From assembly GCF_020283565.1 (NCBI RefSeq), contig NC_060062.1, positions 8,283,322-8,347,321 of the forward strand: a stretch of 64,000 nt of DNA. The letters run 5' to 3'. The DNA is from Trifolium pratense. Its lineage: Eukaryota > Streptophyta > Magnoliopsida > Fabales > Fabaceae. Of the stretch, positions 1 to 11,996 are shown one piece after another. A program made the translations under genes and the position numbers. Position 1 is the stretch's first letter; every line of letters begins with the position of its first letter. A model generated the notes under the pieces. That model saw only the letters and a list, made by a program, of their open reading frames with translations. It was not told the origin of the DNA and did no database searches.

Positions 1-1588
1 TCACACTGAATTTCTTTCAAATGAATTCTACATTGGAGCTGATTCATACTCTGGCATTCCTGTCCCCGTTATTGTTCAAGAAATTTCAAATGGTTAGAAA
101 TTCTAAACGGCTCAATTTTTAAGATGAATTAGTCATTTAAATAATGGTAAATATGATTCCTAAAAGTTTCTTAATCACTTTAACTAGTCCTCTTACTCTA
201 ATATAAGCAAAGCAAAAAGTTTAGAATATTAAAGTTGACTGTTTGGATTACCACATTTCCTTTCTCTTAAGAACCGGAAAGTTAAGACAACGAAAGCCGA
301 CTGATATTTTTTTTGTTGATTAACAGGAAATGAAGAAGGTATCAAACCATCGATAAATCTCCAGGTTTCCAACCATAATCTCTTTCTGTTGCTTCTACTA
401 GCACTTGTTATATGTACTATTAAGCTTAACTAGCATATACATTTTCAGGGATATCTGCTAGGGAACCCCGTAACAACACGAAGAGAAAAAAATTATCGAA
501 TCCCATATGCTCATGGAATGGGACTCATCTCTGATGAACTCTATGAGGTAATATTTTTATGAACTTAATGTGTATATATGATGGCCATTGATTTAGTTTT
601 TTTTTAGGTATTAACTTACTTGTATTTTCTTATTGATTATAAGGATTATGTATTTGTACTTGAATTTAAAGAATGATGATATGTTTAATGGTTTACCGTT
701 ATCTATTGATCAGTCACTGCAGAAAAATTGTAAAGGAGAGTATATTGATGTAGATTCCAAAAATGACTATTGTTTAAGAGATCTCCAGTCCTTTGATGAG
801 GCAAGTAAACTATCCCAATTTTATCTGTTGTAGCCTCTAATCGTTCAATTTTATCCTTTGTTTAAATTTAAACTACTTAATTTACAAATTTGTGAAGACT
901 CTTAACTGTGGTAATTTTTGTTACTCTCTTGTTGTTCAAAGACTAAAATTAGAAAATGGTAGAAAGTTTGATCTTAGAAGACTCTTAACTGTAAATCATC
1001 ACCCTTATGATAATGATAATCACTTCTGTTTGCGATATTGTTAAACCATTTCTACTTATCTTCAGAACCTTTCAAGAGTTTATGTGTACAACATTTTGGA
1101 TCGCTTTTGTGAAGATGATTCGCTTCTACGGAGGAGATCATTGATTCAGGAGTTGAAGAAATCTTCTAGTTCTCATCTCACAGTGCCCGAATTAAGCTGC
1201 GAAGTAATTTTTTTATAACTTGTTTAGATTCAAAAACAATTTTTGTCCATAATATTTCAAATTTGATGTTCCCCATTTTCAATAATCTGATCGTAAGATC
1301 TATCTTAATCTTAATCAATAAGATGCAGATACACAAGAACTTACTCGAATCAGATGACATTTGCAACTGAAAGTAAGAAATTACTAATTGAATCACAAGT
1401 GTTCTTTTGTTCTCTTAAGAAGAGAAAATCTTTAATTTGGTCAAATATTTAGGTGGGTTTGATGAGATTGTGCAAATTATCGATTTTCGTAAATAATTTT
1501 GCAGGGTTCAGGACATATGGCTCCTGAGTATACTCCTGAGCAATGTTTTGCCATGTTCACTAAGTGGATATCAAATTTACCTTTGTAA
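1..1588 (+). pseudogene. SCPL-A: serine carboxypeptidase-like pseudogene, 5' clipped by window
   Basis: This is the 3' part of a clade-I SCPL gene. Visible exons by alignment to its neighbours are exon 5 (1-92, clipped), 6 (327-364), 7 (449-547), 8 (714-800), 9 (1066-1203), 13 (1329-1372) and 14 (1505-1588, stop at 1586). The nucleophile segment (GADSYSG) and the last exon with the catalytic His ([14 protein letters not shown]) are present. Exons 10-12, about 300 coding bases including the SGDHD segment with the catalytic Asp, are absent: intron 9 runs directly into intron 12 within about 120 bases. Joining exon 9 to exon 13 would shift the frame, and exon 13 has also lost two bases near its donor. 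It therefore cannot make a working enzyme unless the missing exons lie elsewhere. Exon 8 ends in a GC donor, as in all copies. Confidence 0.88.
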
Positions 1589-2199
1589 ATAAGCAGTTTA
1601 CAATGGCATAGATTAAGTATGGTTATCAATGAGATGTTCATTTGTCGATGATTTTCTTTTTTAAAATTGTAAATATTTGAAAATTTGTAGACTAGGGAAG
1701 TATTTTAAATATAGATGTATTACAAATAATCATCTTTGCTAAATGTTTGATATATCCTGACTAAAAGAGGTGCCCACACATTTAGCGTTCAACCGCCGTA
1801 GTGATGACTAATATGCGTCGATGAACCTATGGGAACACACAAGGTGGATTCTCCTCTACCAACCATGATAAGAAATCTATTTCTAAATTAGAAGATCAAA
1901 CTAATTAATTTAAGTTGTACACAATAAATCAATTTAAACCTTGGTTCCCACAACAAAAACACTAACCAATTAGTAATACTAAAATTGAAACTAAGGTTGA
2001 AATTTCAATTGAGTGTATTGCAATTTTATAAAATGATTTTCATCTATGTACTTTTAATAAAAAAAAAATTTGATTAAAAGAAAATTTATTTAAAAACATA
2101 GATCAATCTATTTTTACAAAATTCAAAGATTAAAATAGCAATTTCACACAAGATCAATTTTAACACAAGTGATTATATTGGTTTGCCCTTTCGTCCTCG
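1589..2199. other. Intergenic, SCPL-A 3' flank
   Basis: AT-rich spacer. The stretch to about 1800 aligns with the 3' flanks of SCPL-B and SCPL-C (shared phrase near 1745: tttgatatatcctgacta). No gene or element is recognised in the rest. Confidence 0.6.
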
Positions 2200-2262
2200 T
2201 TTTGGCATACTCCAATTCTTAGACGGTGAAGAAATACGTCGAAGAATTGGAGTATGCCAAAA
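2200..2262. repeat. Perfect 21-bp-stem hairpin
   Basis: Bases 2200-2220 are the exact reverse complement of 2242-2262, separated by a 21-base loop. The pairing continues imperfectly on both sides (cgtcc on the left, agacg on the right). It lies about 310 bases upstream of the SCPL-B start. It could be a small foldback transposon remnant or a young miRNA-like precursor; nothing else in the sequence decides between them. Confidence 0.7.
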
Positions 2263-2460
2263 AGACGTCGGAAATTTTTTCCTCAAATTATTAACTACGT
2301 CCAAACACTGTGTTAGCGGGCTTAGCAACGTTGTAACATAAATATATAGATTATCATGTGTCTAGTTTTTTTTTTTTTTTTTTTTCAGCTCAGAAATCTA
2401 GTTTTCATTAATAATAATTAAAAATAAAAGATGCTTCTCGTTTTGATATACAACATTAAA

Positions 2461-2518
2461 CAATGACTTGACTTTTTATATTTTATGGAACTAACGTGTT
2501 TCTCAACAACTCATCATG
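2461..2518 (+). promoter_or_regulatory. Conserved SCPL core promoter and leader (gene B)
   Basis: A block containing tttttatattttatgg followed by cgtgtttctcaacaactcatca recurs upstream of SCPL-B, C, E and F and as an orphan upstream of D. The AT core is TATA-like and lies about 85-100 bases before the ATG, which fits a short leader. The promoter role is inferred from position and conservation among paralogs. Confidence 0.55.
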
Positions 2519-2570
2519 AACATGGAACATTTAAAGAAGAGTCAAGAAAAATTTGTTGTAGCTTGCAAAG

Positions 2571-5500
2571 ATGAACATGATGGTTCCTCCTCCTTCTCAT
2601 AGTTCACTCTACTATTGTTTTCAGATTCTACTTGCTCTTCTGCTTTTTAGTTTGCAGATGTTAACTCACCAGCTTGAAGCTTCTAGCTCAAAGGTAGAAG
2701 TGCTTCCTGGTTTTGAAGGGCCTCTTCCTTTTCAACTTGAAACAGGGTCAGCAATCTTAACCTTTTCTATTTTAGGATATTTCCTCTCCCTCAAAATATT
2801 GACTTATTTAGTTTGCTTATGAATAAGTGGGAGTACCAGTTCGAACTGACAAAAATGTCAAAATTGTTAGGTCAGACATCATGACCGGGGTTCGAACCCC
2901 AACTCCCTCACTTGTGTGTGTGAATTTATAATGGCTTTGCCATTTCTTCTATCTATAAAAAAAAATAGGAGTACCAGGGTTCGAACTAGCTGGTGAATTT
3001 ATAATGGCTTTGCCATTTCTTCTCCCTCCGCCACTAACTGTGTGATAAGTAATGTAGTTGTGTTACAATTGATAGGTATGTGGGATTGGGGGAAACAGAT
3101 GATGACATGCAAGTGTTTTATTATTTTATCAAATCAGAGAATGATCCTAAGAAAGATCCTCTTATGCTTTGGTTAACTGGTGGTCCTGGTTGTTCTTCTT
3201 TTTCTGGCCTAGTCTTTCAAATAGGTAACTTTCAAATGTTAACTCTGTTTATTGTGAATATTTTGTTGCAGTTTATTGATAATGCATAACTAGATATGTA
3301 CATACATCACACACAAGTGTGATTATCATTTTTATTGTAATTCCTTTATGAATTATGAATATGAAAAATGAAATCAATAATATACTTATTATGATAGGTC
3401 TATTTGTTACTGTTAAGAGGATTAATTAGTCAGTTAGTTAGGAAATTTGTTAATGTGTTGGCTGGTGGGTGAGTTAGAGAGATAGTTACTTAGGAGAAAA
3501 AAAAGGACGTTGCCTATAAACTATGAAAACACTAACATAGACACAGACACGATACTGACATTAGTAATAATTTTAAAAAATGGAATTGATCAAGTATAGT
3601 AACATGTGTCTGTGTTGGACATTGGCACATGACAGACACCAAACAAGCATTCAATCTAAGGTGTCATTGCTACATAGTTAAAGATAGCATTATCTTGTCA
3701 TTCGAATAGACTTAGGCCCTTTTAAGCAATTGTGAAAGTTTGGTTGTTAAGAAGTATTTGGTGTGGCCATATGGTCGAAATCATCGTTATCAATTGTCAG
3801 TATCGTATGATACATGCAAATTGTATCTCGCTTCGATACAAAATTGAACTGAATTGTGAGAGTTTTTAGCCTTCTTGGGACTTAGGCACCCCATAAGACC
3901 CGTCTCCCTATCATAGGTAGCACAGCCCCAGAGAACCAACGTCGCAGTGGCTAGCACTTTACGACACTTCACTCACCTTTCCGATCAACCTCTTCATAGA
4001 TAACCCTTTCTAAGCCACCAGCTCACCAACATATATGTGTTTTTCATAACAATCTTCTCTGATACTAATTGATAAGTATCCAAGGACTAAGGAAATCCTC
4101 CTACAAAACCTTATTACAAGGAGGAAGAATCAAACCACTAAAATACTCCACCGAGCATCCCATACTAATTGATACGAGTCTTAGGCACCACCTCTGAAAC
4201 CCGATAGATACTCCAAAATGGTCAAAGTGTATGTATATGACATTTATCTGACACTGGTACGTGTCCGATCAAGTATCTCCGTATTGTATCAAAAGTATTT
4301 CGGCATCATAGGGCACCACATAATACCAAAGTCCTTACCATAGCAGCGCCATACATCCTGGAAGCTAATAACAGAACATATATCTTCACTCAAGCCTGTC
4401 CCTATCACAATCTAAAGATATATTACTAAATTTTGTGTTAACTTTTATATTTGTAACTTTTATAGTTTAGGTAACTTTTCAAGTTTTATTATATGAAATT
4501 TTTACAAATTATCATTAAAATTGATCCACTAAAAGTTATCCACAGAAATGTATTCATAGAGTGACATTGTGATAGAAATACTAATGCAGAAGTGGGCTTG
4601 GAAGAGTTTGGGCCTAAGCCAAGAGTGTGGAAATTCTATGCTAGGAAAAAGACAAAAGTAAAGAATAATAACGTGGCTAAGAAGTTGGTTATATAAGGGG
4701 TGTCAATGATTGAATAGAATCATCTTGGAATTCAGTATTTGATGTGGGGTCACTAGTGATAGTGATAGGAAGCAAGCTGTGCGCTGCTTAGGACTGCTAG
4801 TCTGTACTAGTAGTTTGTTATTTTCTTTCCTGCAAATTCCTTGTACTTGAACTTTCTATTCCATATTAATATAAATAAATATTCCTTTCTCAACTTATTT
4901 CATCTTTAAAGTTCTGTCACTTACCTGATTGCATATTAGATCCATCACATTGTTATCAATTGGATGTTAATAGGTCCTGTTGAATTCGAAATCAAGGAAT
5001 ACAATGGCAGCGTGCCTAGTTTGGTCTTGAGGCCACAATCATGGACAAAGGTGTTGAGAGAACTTCAATAATCCAACATTGATTTTGTTTAATGAAGTTA
5101 ATCCAAAATGTGTAATATTTATAAAATTTGTGTTGAGATAACGCGACAAATCCAAATATCCATTCTTTGTATATGTTTCTTTTCATCATTTCGTTATTGG
5201 AGGGTGATTTACTGACAGTAATGTTAATGATCTTTTGGTCAGCTATGCAGCATTATTTTTGTAGATTTACCACTTGGAACTGGTTTCTCATATGCGAAAA
5301 ATCTCACTGCTCACCGAAGCGACTGGAAATTAGTTCACCATACTCATCAATTTCTTAGGAAGGTAATCTTCCTGTTTGTCAGCTTTTCTCGAAAAAGACC
5401 ATAGTCGGGCTCCATCATGACAAAATTAAAATTAAGTTTGTGGCTGTAACACTTATGTATTTGTAGTGGCTGATTGATCACCCTGAATTTCTTTCAAATG

Positions 5501-8500
5501 AATTCTACTTTGGTGCTGATTCATACTCCGGCATTCCTGTACCGGCCATTGTTCAAGAAATTTCAAATGGTTAGAAATTCTAAATGGCTCAATTTTTAAA
5601 GATGAATTAGTCATTTTAAGTTATGGTAATTAAGATGAACTAGTCCTCTTACTGTAATTCATTGTTTATTTGCATTCACCTTTGAATATAAGAAAAACAA
5701 AAAGTTTAGCATGTTAAAGCTGACTGTTCGGATTACCACAGTTCCTTTCTCTTAAGAACTGGAAAGTTAAAACAAAGAATAAAGCTACTAATATTTTTTT
5801 CATTTCATTGATTAACAGGAAATGAAGAAGGTCTTCAACCATCGATAAATCTTCAGGTTACCAACCATAATTTCTTTTTGTGGCTTCTACTAGCGGGGAA
5901 AATATAATCTGTAGAGGGATTTTTTAAACCCTAAACACCTTTATTACTATAGCACTTGTTATGTGCACTATGAAATTGGCGTATACATTATCAGGGATAT
6001 CTGCTAGGGAACCCGATAACAACACGAAGAGAAAAAAATGATCAAATCCCATATGCTCATGGAATGGGACTCATCTCTGATGAACTCTATAAGGTAATAT
6101 TTTTATGAACTTAATTTATATATATTGTTAATGTAAATACATCGAATCATATCATATCTCACCATGTAGATATCTATGAATATATTTTGGGAGACTAATA
6201 TAACAAGGTGACAGATTTGATTAGGTGCATGTATAAGAACATCTTACAATGTCATTACATATAAATTAATCGAACTACATAGATTGTATTTTCTTAACGG
6301 TCTATCGTTATCTGTTGACAGTCACTGCAGAAAAATTGTAAAGAAGAATATATTGATGTAGATTCCAGAAATGAGTTGTGTTTAAGAGATCTCGAGTACT
6401 TTGATGAGGCATGTAAACCATCCCAAATTTGTCTGTTGTAGCTACAGGAAGTATTTGTACGCATGCTATTTATGATAATGATAATCCCTTCTGTTTGTGA
6501 TCATATTGTTACTTCTTATCTTCAGTGCCTTTCAGGAATTAATCACTTCTACATTTTGGATAGTTATTGTGAAAGTGATTCGCCACTCTGGAGGAGATCA
6601 TTGACTCATGAGTTGAAGAAATCTTCTAGTTCTCATCTCACAGACACAGTGCCCGAATTAAGTTGCCGAGTAATTTTTTTCATAACATGTCTTGATTCAT
6701 GCAATCACACATCGTTTTTTTTACTATAATGTTTTAAATTTGACGTTTCCAATTTTCATAATTAATGTAGATTTATAGTTCTTACCTCGGTCGTAAGTGG
6801 ATTAACAATGAGCGTGTTCGGAAGGCACTGCATATTCGAGAGGTTTGATATGATAAACCTATAAAACTCATTATATATTGTGATTTTCTAATGATGTATC
6901 ATCTTAATGTACATAGCTTTGAGCTCTGCAGGGAACCATAGGGAAATGGGTACGTTGTTACAAGACTGATTTTGAGTATGAGATCTCTGATAGCGTTGAG
7001 TTTCATGCAAATCTAAGCAAAAAAGGATATCGCTCTTTGATATACAGGTGAATATTTCTCTCTTTGATGTAGTGTTTATTTCATTTAAGAAATTATGTTG
7101 AATGGCGCGAGACGAAAACAAACGAACATATCTCATCTGTTGCTTTACCACCTGTTCTCTGTGCTTCCACCAAATACTCTGACTTTGTATTTTTTCCAAC
7201 TTTTTGATTGGTCAACTACTTAATCATATTTTTAACAAGTCGTTCCAAATAGCATTGTTCTTCATTTAAAACGCATAATTGAGTTCCTGCGAGCATAGCT
7301 CACTTGGTAGGTAGGAACATTGCATGTAATATACAGGGATGGATGTTCGAAACCTGATACCCTAGGCTACTTGACAAAAAAAACATGATTGCCATGATAT
7401 ATGTAGTCTTTTCCTTGGATTTAGCTCCTTAAAAGATGAAGTATGAAATCTTAATTGTCAATAAGAATATCAATATTTCGATACATTCGTGGCTATCAGT
7501 AGTATCTTCTGATACATGTGAGTCATATCTCGATTTGATAAAGAACTAAATCCAATTGGTACATATCTCTAGTGTATATATATTTTAAACATGAATGGTT
7601 AGTAGATGATATATTAGGTTATAATTTTTCACATTTCAAAAGTAAGGCATTCAATTCACGACTTATTATGCATGAGCTGCTCATATCACCAATCAATTTT
7701 TTTTTCCGTCAAGTGGATTGACCAATTTAAAAGAGGGAGATTTGTTTTTCTACTTGCTTTCTTGGTGCCATTAAGACTAGCTGATTTATTTTATGGCCAT
7801 CATTTGTTGTTGGCAGTGGAGATCATGACATACTTGTTCCTTTCATGTCTACTCAAGCTTGGATAAGGGCTCTAAACTACTCCATTGTTGATGATTGGAG
7901 GCCATGGTTTGCAAATGGCCAAGTGGGAGGGTAAGCATCAAACTTCATATCAATTTTTTAGAAATCGGATATTGAACTTCCCGGTTGAACCAGGAATGGC
8001 TAATTCGTCAGTTGGCTTTAATTTGGTTGTATCAGTCATATTGAATCATATTGAACCACAATCAAACTAGGTTTGAACATGTGTAACAGCTGTTAGTTCA
8101 ACCAATTTTTATGTTTCATAATCCTTTATACTTTCTTATTTATTTGTCATACCGTCCAACCATGGTTATTGAACTAATTGAATCATGACTCAGAAGCTTC
8201 ACTGGTTCAATCTTTGGTTCAATTTTTAAAATATTGCTATATTATCAAGTTTCCGAGGGTGCCTAATTCATCTGATCATATATTTTAATCTTAATCAATA
8301 CTTTCATGCAGATACACAAGGACTTACTCAAATCGAATGACATTTGCAACTGTGAAGGTAAGAAATTACTAATTAAATCACAAGTGCTCTTTTAAGAAAA
8401 AAAAATACTCAATTTGGTGAAATATTTAAGCTTCTTTGATGAGATTGTGCATATTCATTATTCAATTTTCGATAAATAATTTTGCAGGGTTCAGGACATA

Positions 8501-8571
8501 TGGCTCCTGAGTACACTCCCGAGCAATGTTTTTCCCTGTTCACTAAGTGGATTTCTAATTTGCCTTTGTAA
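2571..8571 (+). CDS. SCPL-B: serine carboxypeptidase-like protein (clade I), 14 exons
   Basis: Exons: 2571-2746, 3076-3224, 4974-5050, 5243-5362, 5467-5569, 5819-5856, 5995-6093, 6322-6408, 6526-6669, 6771-6842, 6932-7047, 7817-7930, 8312-8357, 8488-8571. They sum to 1425 bases, 474 residues, with no internal stop. The N-terminus has a hydrophobic signal peptide ([15 protein letters not shown]), so the product should enter the secretory pathway and probably the vacuole. Family marks in order: [24 protein letters not shown] (oxyanion region), [11 protein letters not shown], nucleophile segment GADSYSG (Ser about 193), SGDHD with the catalytic Asp, and GSGHMAPE with the catalytic His. Clade-I members act as peptidases or as acyltransferases using 1-O-glucose esters; sequence alone does not decide. 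Exon 9 has two extra residues (TD) relative to C-F. The intron after exon 8 starts with GC. Intron 2 carries a solo LTR. Confidence 0.92.
2822..3025. repeat. tRNA-like SINE fragment with partial duplication, SCPL-B intron 1
   Basis: Contains a B-box-like ggggttcgaacccc (about 2887-2900) and a 30-base phrase beginning tgaatttataatggctttgc, present at about 2931 and again at about 2996. This suggests a truncated SINE copy duplicated in place. The segment ends in ccgccactaactgtgtg, which matches the right end of the small hAT element in SCPL-C intron 1. Confidence 0.45.
3868..4330. repeat. Intron-2 block shared by SCPL-B, C, D and F
   Basis: Non-coding segment with phrases such as cttgggacttaggcacccc, cagagaaccaacgtc and ccaccgagcatcccatac. 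Related blocks lie in intron 2 of C (24680-25130), D (32695-33160) and F (49035-49330), but I do not see it in E. It is an older repeat of unknown class that was duplicated with the genes and lost from E. Confidence 0.6.
4570..4947 (+). mobile_element. Solo LTR in SCPL-B intron 2 (378 bp)
   Basis: Compared with the same intron in C, D, E and F, gene B has an insertion splitting acattg from the conserved atcaattggatgttaatag. The insert starts TGATAGAAATA and ends ATCCATCA (TG...CA). It is flanked by the perfect 5-bp duplication cattg at 4565-4569 and 4948-4952. It has a TATA-like tatataagg near 4690 and AATAAA-like signals near 4870-4880. No internal domain or second LTR is present. This is a typical product of LTR-LTR recombination. 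Confidence 0.85.
7277..7378 (+). mobile_element. SINE fragment in SCPL-B intron 11
   Basis: A tRNA-like head is visible: A-box-like tagctcacttggtagg near 7295 and B-box-like ttcgaaacc near 7348, followed by a short A-rich tail near 7375. No clear target duplication was read. Confidence 0.5.
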
Positions 8572-8654
8572 ATCAGTATGTGATTCATTATTTTCAATGA
8601 TTTTCTTTATTAAAATTGTCAATATTTGAAAAATTGTGGACTAAGGTAGTATTG

Positions 8655-8657
<3 letters not shown>

Positions 8658-8699
<42 letters not shown>
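8658..8699. repeat. (AT)n microsatellite
   Basis: About 20 AT dinucleotides directly adjoin the plastid fragment, in the 3' flank of SCPL-B. The paralogous flanks of A and C have no such tract. Confidence 0.95.
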
Positions 8700-8701
<2 letters not shown>

Positions 8702-8941
8702 CTTTGTTGAAGTATGTACAAATGGTTTGGTTGAGTATTTTCTAAGAATTGACTTAGTGAAATCGAGTACTTCATATATGCGAAAAAGAAATGACCCATC
8801 TGGTTTAGGATTAATCGCGGATAATGAATTGGATCGGATCAATATCAATCCATTTTTTTCTATTCATTCCAAGGCAAAAATTCAACAATCAATTAGCCAA
8901 AATCACGGAACTATTCGTATGTTGTTGAATAGAAATAATAT
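8700..8941 (+). other. ycf2 (fragment): NUPT: nuclear insertion of plastid ycf2 fragment
   Basis: About 240 bases read in one open frame as a segment I recognise as plastid Ycf2 (for example [20 protein letters not shown] and [20 protein letters not shown]). It has no start of its own and cannot be a working gene here. Comparison with the 3' flanks of SCPL-A (about 1690-1760) and C (about 28560-28610) shows that the fragment plus the adjacent (AT)n tract replaced a short piece of the shared flank, which resumes at tttgatatatcccgacta near 8941. The still-open frame and few visible changes suggest a fairly recent transfer. The ycf2 identity is from memory of the protein and was not searched. 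Confidence 0.8.
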
Positions 8942-10112
8942 TTGATATATCCCGACTAGAAGCGGCATACTCATTTAATGTTCGACGACGTCTCAGATAG
9001 GATTGTTTCCAATAGAAAACCTATGGAAAAAAAAGTTTGATACATCCTTCATAGTCTTATAGGGATCCCATGAAAAACCCATCTAACTAAAATAAGACTG
9101 ATGAATCCTCATCATGACATGTTATCTGAGCATTCTGAGATATATCCTCCGTAGTATTAACAGGGATCTCATGAAAATACTCATCTAGCTAAAATAAGAC
9201 CAAACTTCCTTAATTGTCACAAACAAACAGAAAGGTAAAATGCACAACAAAGCCAAGATTTCATCATCTCTTGGCTGGAACAAATGAAGATTCTGCTTAC
9301 TGTGTCACCAATCAACATGATGTTAATAATATGATATAGTTTAGTCATGATGTTAATGATGCACTCAACTTAGTTTATGGTGCATCTTTCACTACTTGTC
9401 TCATTCAATAATCAAGGGAGCTCATTCTTTTATCTCATGTTAACACCAAGCTTCTTCTATGATCATAATATGCTTAAAGATTTTGAATTAAAATATAATG
9501 TGCAACTCTTTTATGATTGTTTTTGAATTAAGATAATTTTTCAAACAGTCAATGTTAGTAGTTAGTTTTGTTGTTCAGAGTTGAATCCGGGACCTCCAAC
9601 CCTTTTTAACCCTTAATTCAAATCAGTTGAGATATTTATTAGGGATGATAAAATTATCTGTATTCGCAGGTATTCGCAGATAAAATCTGCCACGGTAACA
9701 AAGTGGATAGCTTAATGGATATTTCAACTGCACGTTACTTAATGGATTTATTCAATATAAAAAAGGTTTTTACATAAATATCCTTATTTATTCAATATAA
9801 AAAAGTCTTTTATATTTGGTAAAACTTTGTGAGGAACTTTGTTTTGGTTATAATGTATGAATATTATTTTTTTTTAAGAGAAAAATATGGTATTATTAAG
9901 TTTTGGTAAAAAAAATCATATCCTAACACTTCAAAAACAAAAAGATAATATCCTAACAAATAAGTTTTTGGTAAAAAGAAGAAAATGAATGTGATGGCTT
10001 TTTGTCGTTAAAATTGAAATGTATGAATATTATTATGTGTTAATATTTCTTTTACTTCTTTAAAAGAAGTTGAAAAAAATTTAGGTAATTAGGAAAAAAA
10101 TTATTATCCATG
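8942..10112. other. Intergenic, SCPL-B 3' flank and older repeat
   Basis: The first part is SCPL 3' flank: the phrase aaacagaaaggtaaaa at about 9226 recurs downstream of D, E and F and at the window end. From about 9640, phrases such as tattcgcaggtattcgcag, resembling tatccgcagatacc on the far side of the Copia element (about 20330), suggest the retrotransposon landed in an older repeat. No gene seen. Confidence 0.5.
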
Positions 10113-10117
10113 GATAT

Positions 10118-11159
10118 TGAAATTCCTGGCACACAGTGGACAGGTGTTGCTCAAGATGTAGCAACACTTGTCTGTTGTAGACAGATGTTGTCACAGGTGC
10201 GCCAACACTTGTCTATAAACAGAGTAAATAACATAAAACGATACAAACAGTAAAGTAAATAACACACGAGAGTTGTTAACCCAGTTCAGCCTAAAGCCTA
10301 CTCTGGGGGATACCAATCCAGGAATGAAGTCCACTATCAGCAGTATTACTTCGAAGCTAAACTCACCCGTTTACAACTTCTCACTTAATCACTACCCAAT
10401 GACCCTTCTACCTAGGAACTCCTAGATATGAGACCCCGTCCCAATTCCCACCTTAGCAACACAGACAGCGCTGCTATTCAACTCAGACGATTACAACGAT
10501 TGGAGACACACTCCTAAAAACTAGGATTCACTCTTGCTTAAAAGCTTGCGAGTAAACCACACAACACAATAGAACAATCTCCGTACTTCAAAGCTTAGGA
10601 GAAGTTCACACTTACAACTCAATAACACTCAGGTCCTAAGCTTGCATCAATGAGACACAAGATAGGCTCACAATTAACACTCTAAAATCCCTAAAACACA
10701 CGCTTTGTAAGAACACGATTTTAGATGCTTGAAACCATATGCTTGCCTTCGTATTTATAGTAGTAGAACGACTTGGGCTTCAAGACAAAATTAGGGCTTC
10801 TAGAATTGCGGCAGTAGTGATATATTTTTGAAACCAATAGTTATATTTTTGAAACCGCAAAAATATATTTTCCAAAAATATAATTCCTTTGGAAAATAAA
10901 ACTAGGGTTTCGGCTGCCTCCTGAAACACATTAAACACGTGCGCCTTCCTCTGTAAGAAACCTTGACATAATTCTTCAAACAGATCTTCAAAAGATTGAG
11001 TAGAAAATAAAAACATCCAGCTGGCGCGCGCAGAACAGAGTCAGGTGTTGTTCCAAAGTGTCACAACATTTGTCACAACACTTGGGGTCAGCACACTTGT
11101 CTCAACACTTGGCTGAAATATGTTTTTGCAAAATGTAGCCAATCATACAAAACCCAACA
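10118..11159 (-). repeat. 3' LTR of the Copia element
   Basis: 1,042 bp and identical to the other LTR apart from one base seen by eye. Clusters of the dyad motif AACAYYTGTC and its complement lie near both ends (10139-10213 and 11041-11120). Confidence 0.97.
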
Positions 11160-11996
11160 ATCTCCCCCTTTGGCAAATTTTGGCTAAAACAATATTAGAC
11201 CAGTATATAGAGAGATATAGTATTACCTTTCCTTCGAGTCAACATGATCACACAACTAGGAAAGAAAGTAACACATAATAAAAACTACTTCCAAGATAGT
11301 CAAGTAGCATCAGAGGCAATGCAACAGCGGAACAAAACATCTAGCCTCATGGAACAACACAAGGGAGAAATAAACTCCCAATAGTAGATGCTAAGAAGTA
11401 GGAGAAATAAACTCCTAGTAGTTTAATGCGCATCCATACACCATAAGAACAACAGGAAAAATAAATTCCCATGAAACATCTGAGAAAAATAAATTCTCAG
11501 TCATAGTGGATAGTGGACTCACTTGGCACAACATTTGTCGTCAAATACATTCAGGCGACCAAGAGATAATTTCACTCGCACTCCCCCTGAATTCATGCAT
11601 ACACACACCAGATAGAGAAAGAATATTCACTACTCCCCCTCAGTACATGCATATTACTTACACTCCCCCTCAATACGAGCATACAAACAATTCATGCAAA
11701 AACAGAACAGTCACCAGATGTGAGAACATCTGTCACCACACTTGTCACACACACACACTAACATCTGTCACCACACTTGTCACACACACACACTACTCCC
11801 CCTTTTTAGCCACAATTTAGACAAACATCATGAATAGGAAATCGTAGTGTACCAGAGCATAGAGAATATCAGTGTGCAGTTATTACAGACCATAGAGCAC
11901 ACACAGGTGCTAGAAATTTAGGGCCTTGCCCATAAAAGAAACACCAAGAAAAACAACAAAAGTACATCAGAAACAAATATAAGGAAACATCAGAAA
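11160..11996 (-). other. Long 3' untranslated internal region and polypurine tract of the Copia element
   Basis: Immediately inside the 3' LTR is a purine tract on the - strand (GCCAAAGGGGGAGA, 11161-11174), expected for plus-strand priming. About 820 bases without a convincing ORF follow before the env-like stop. The segment has several ACTCCCCCT repeats (about 11580, 11632, 11661, 11785), two copies of a CA-rich unit (11730-11755 and 11765-11790) and several dyad-motif copies. Long 3' leaders of this kind are usual in SIRE elements. Confidence 0.75.

Noticed and set aside
2880..2905. Possible tRNA gene (ggttcgaacccc)
   Set aside because: Only a B-box-like T-loop; no cloverleaf. It belongs to a SINE fragment. 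The same applies to the similar motifs at 7348, 23096, 47620 and 56919.
8616..8945. 109-codon open frame as a nuclear gene
   Set aside because: The front half translates the (AT)n microsatellite and the rest is a plastid ycf2 fragment; there is no independent gene.
11506..11820. 104-codon open frame in the Copia 3' leader
   Set aside because: Translation of CA-rich repeats on the strand opposite to the element's genes.
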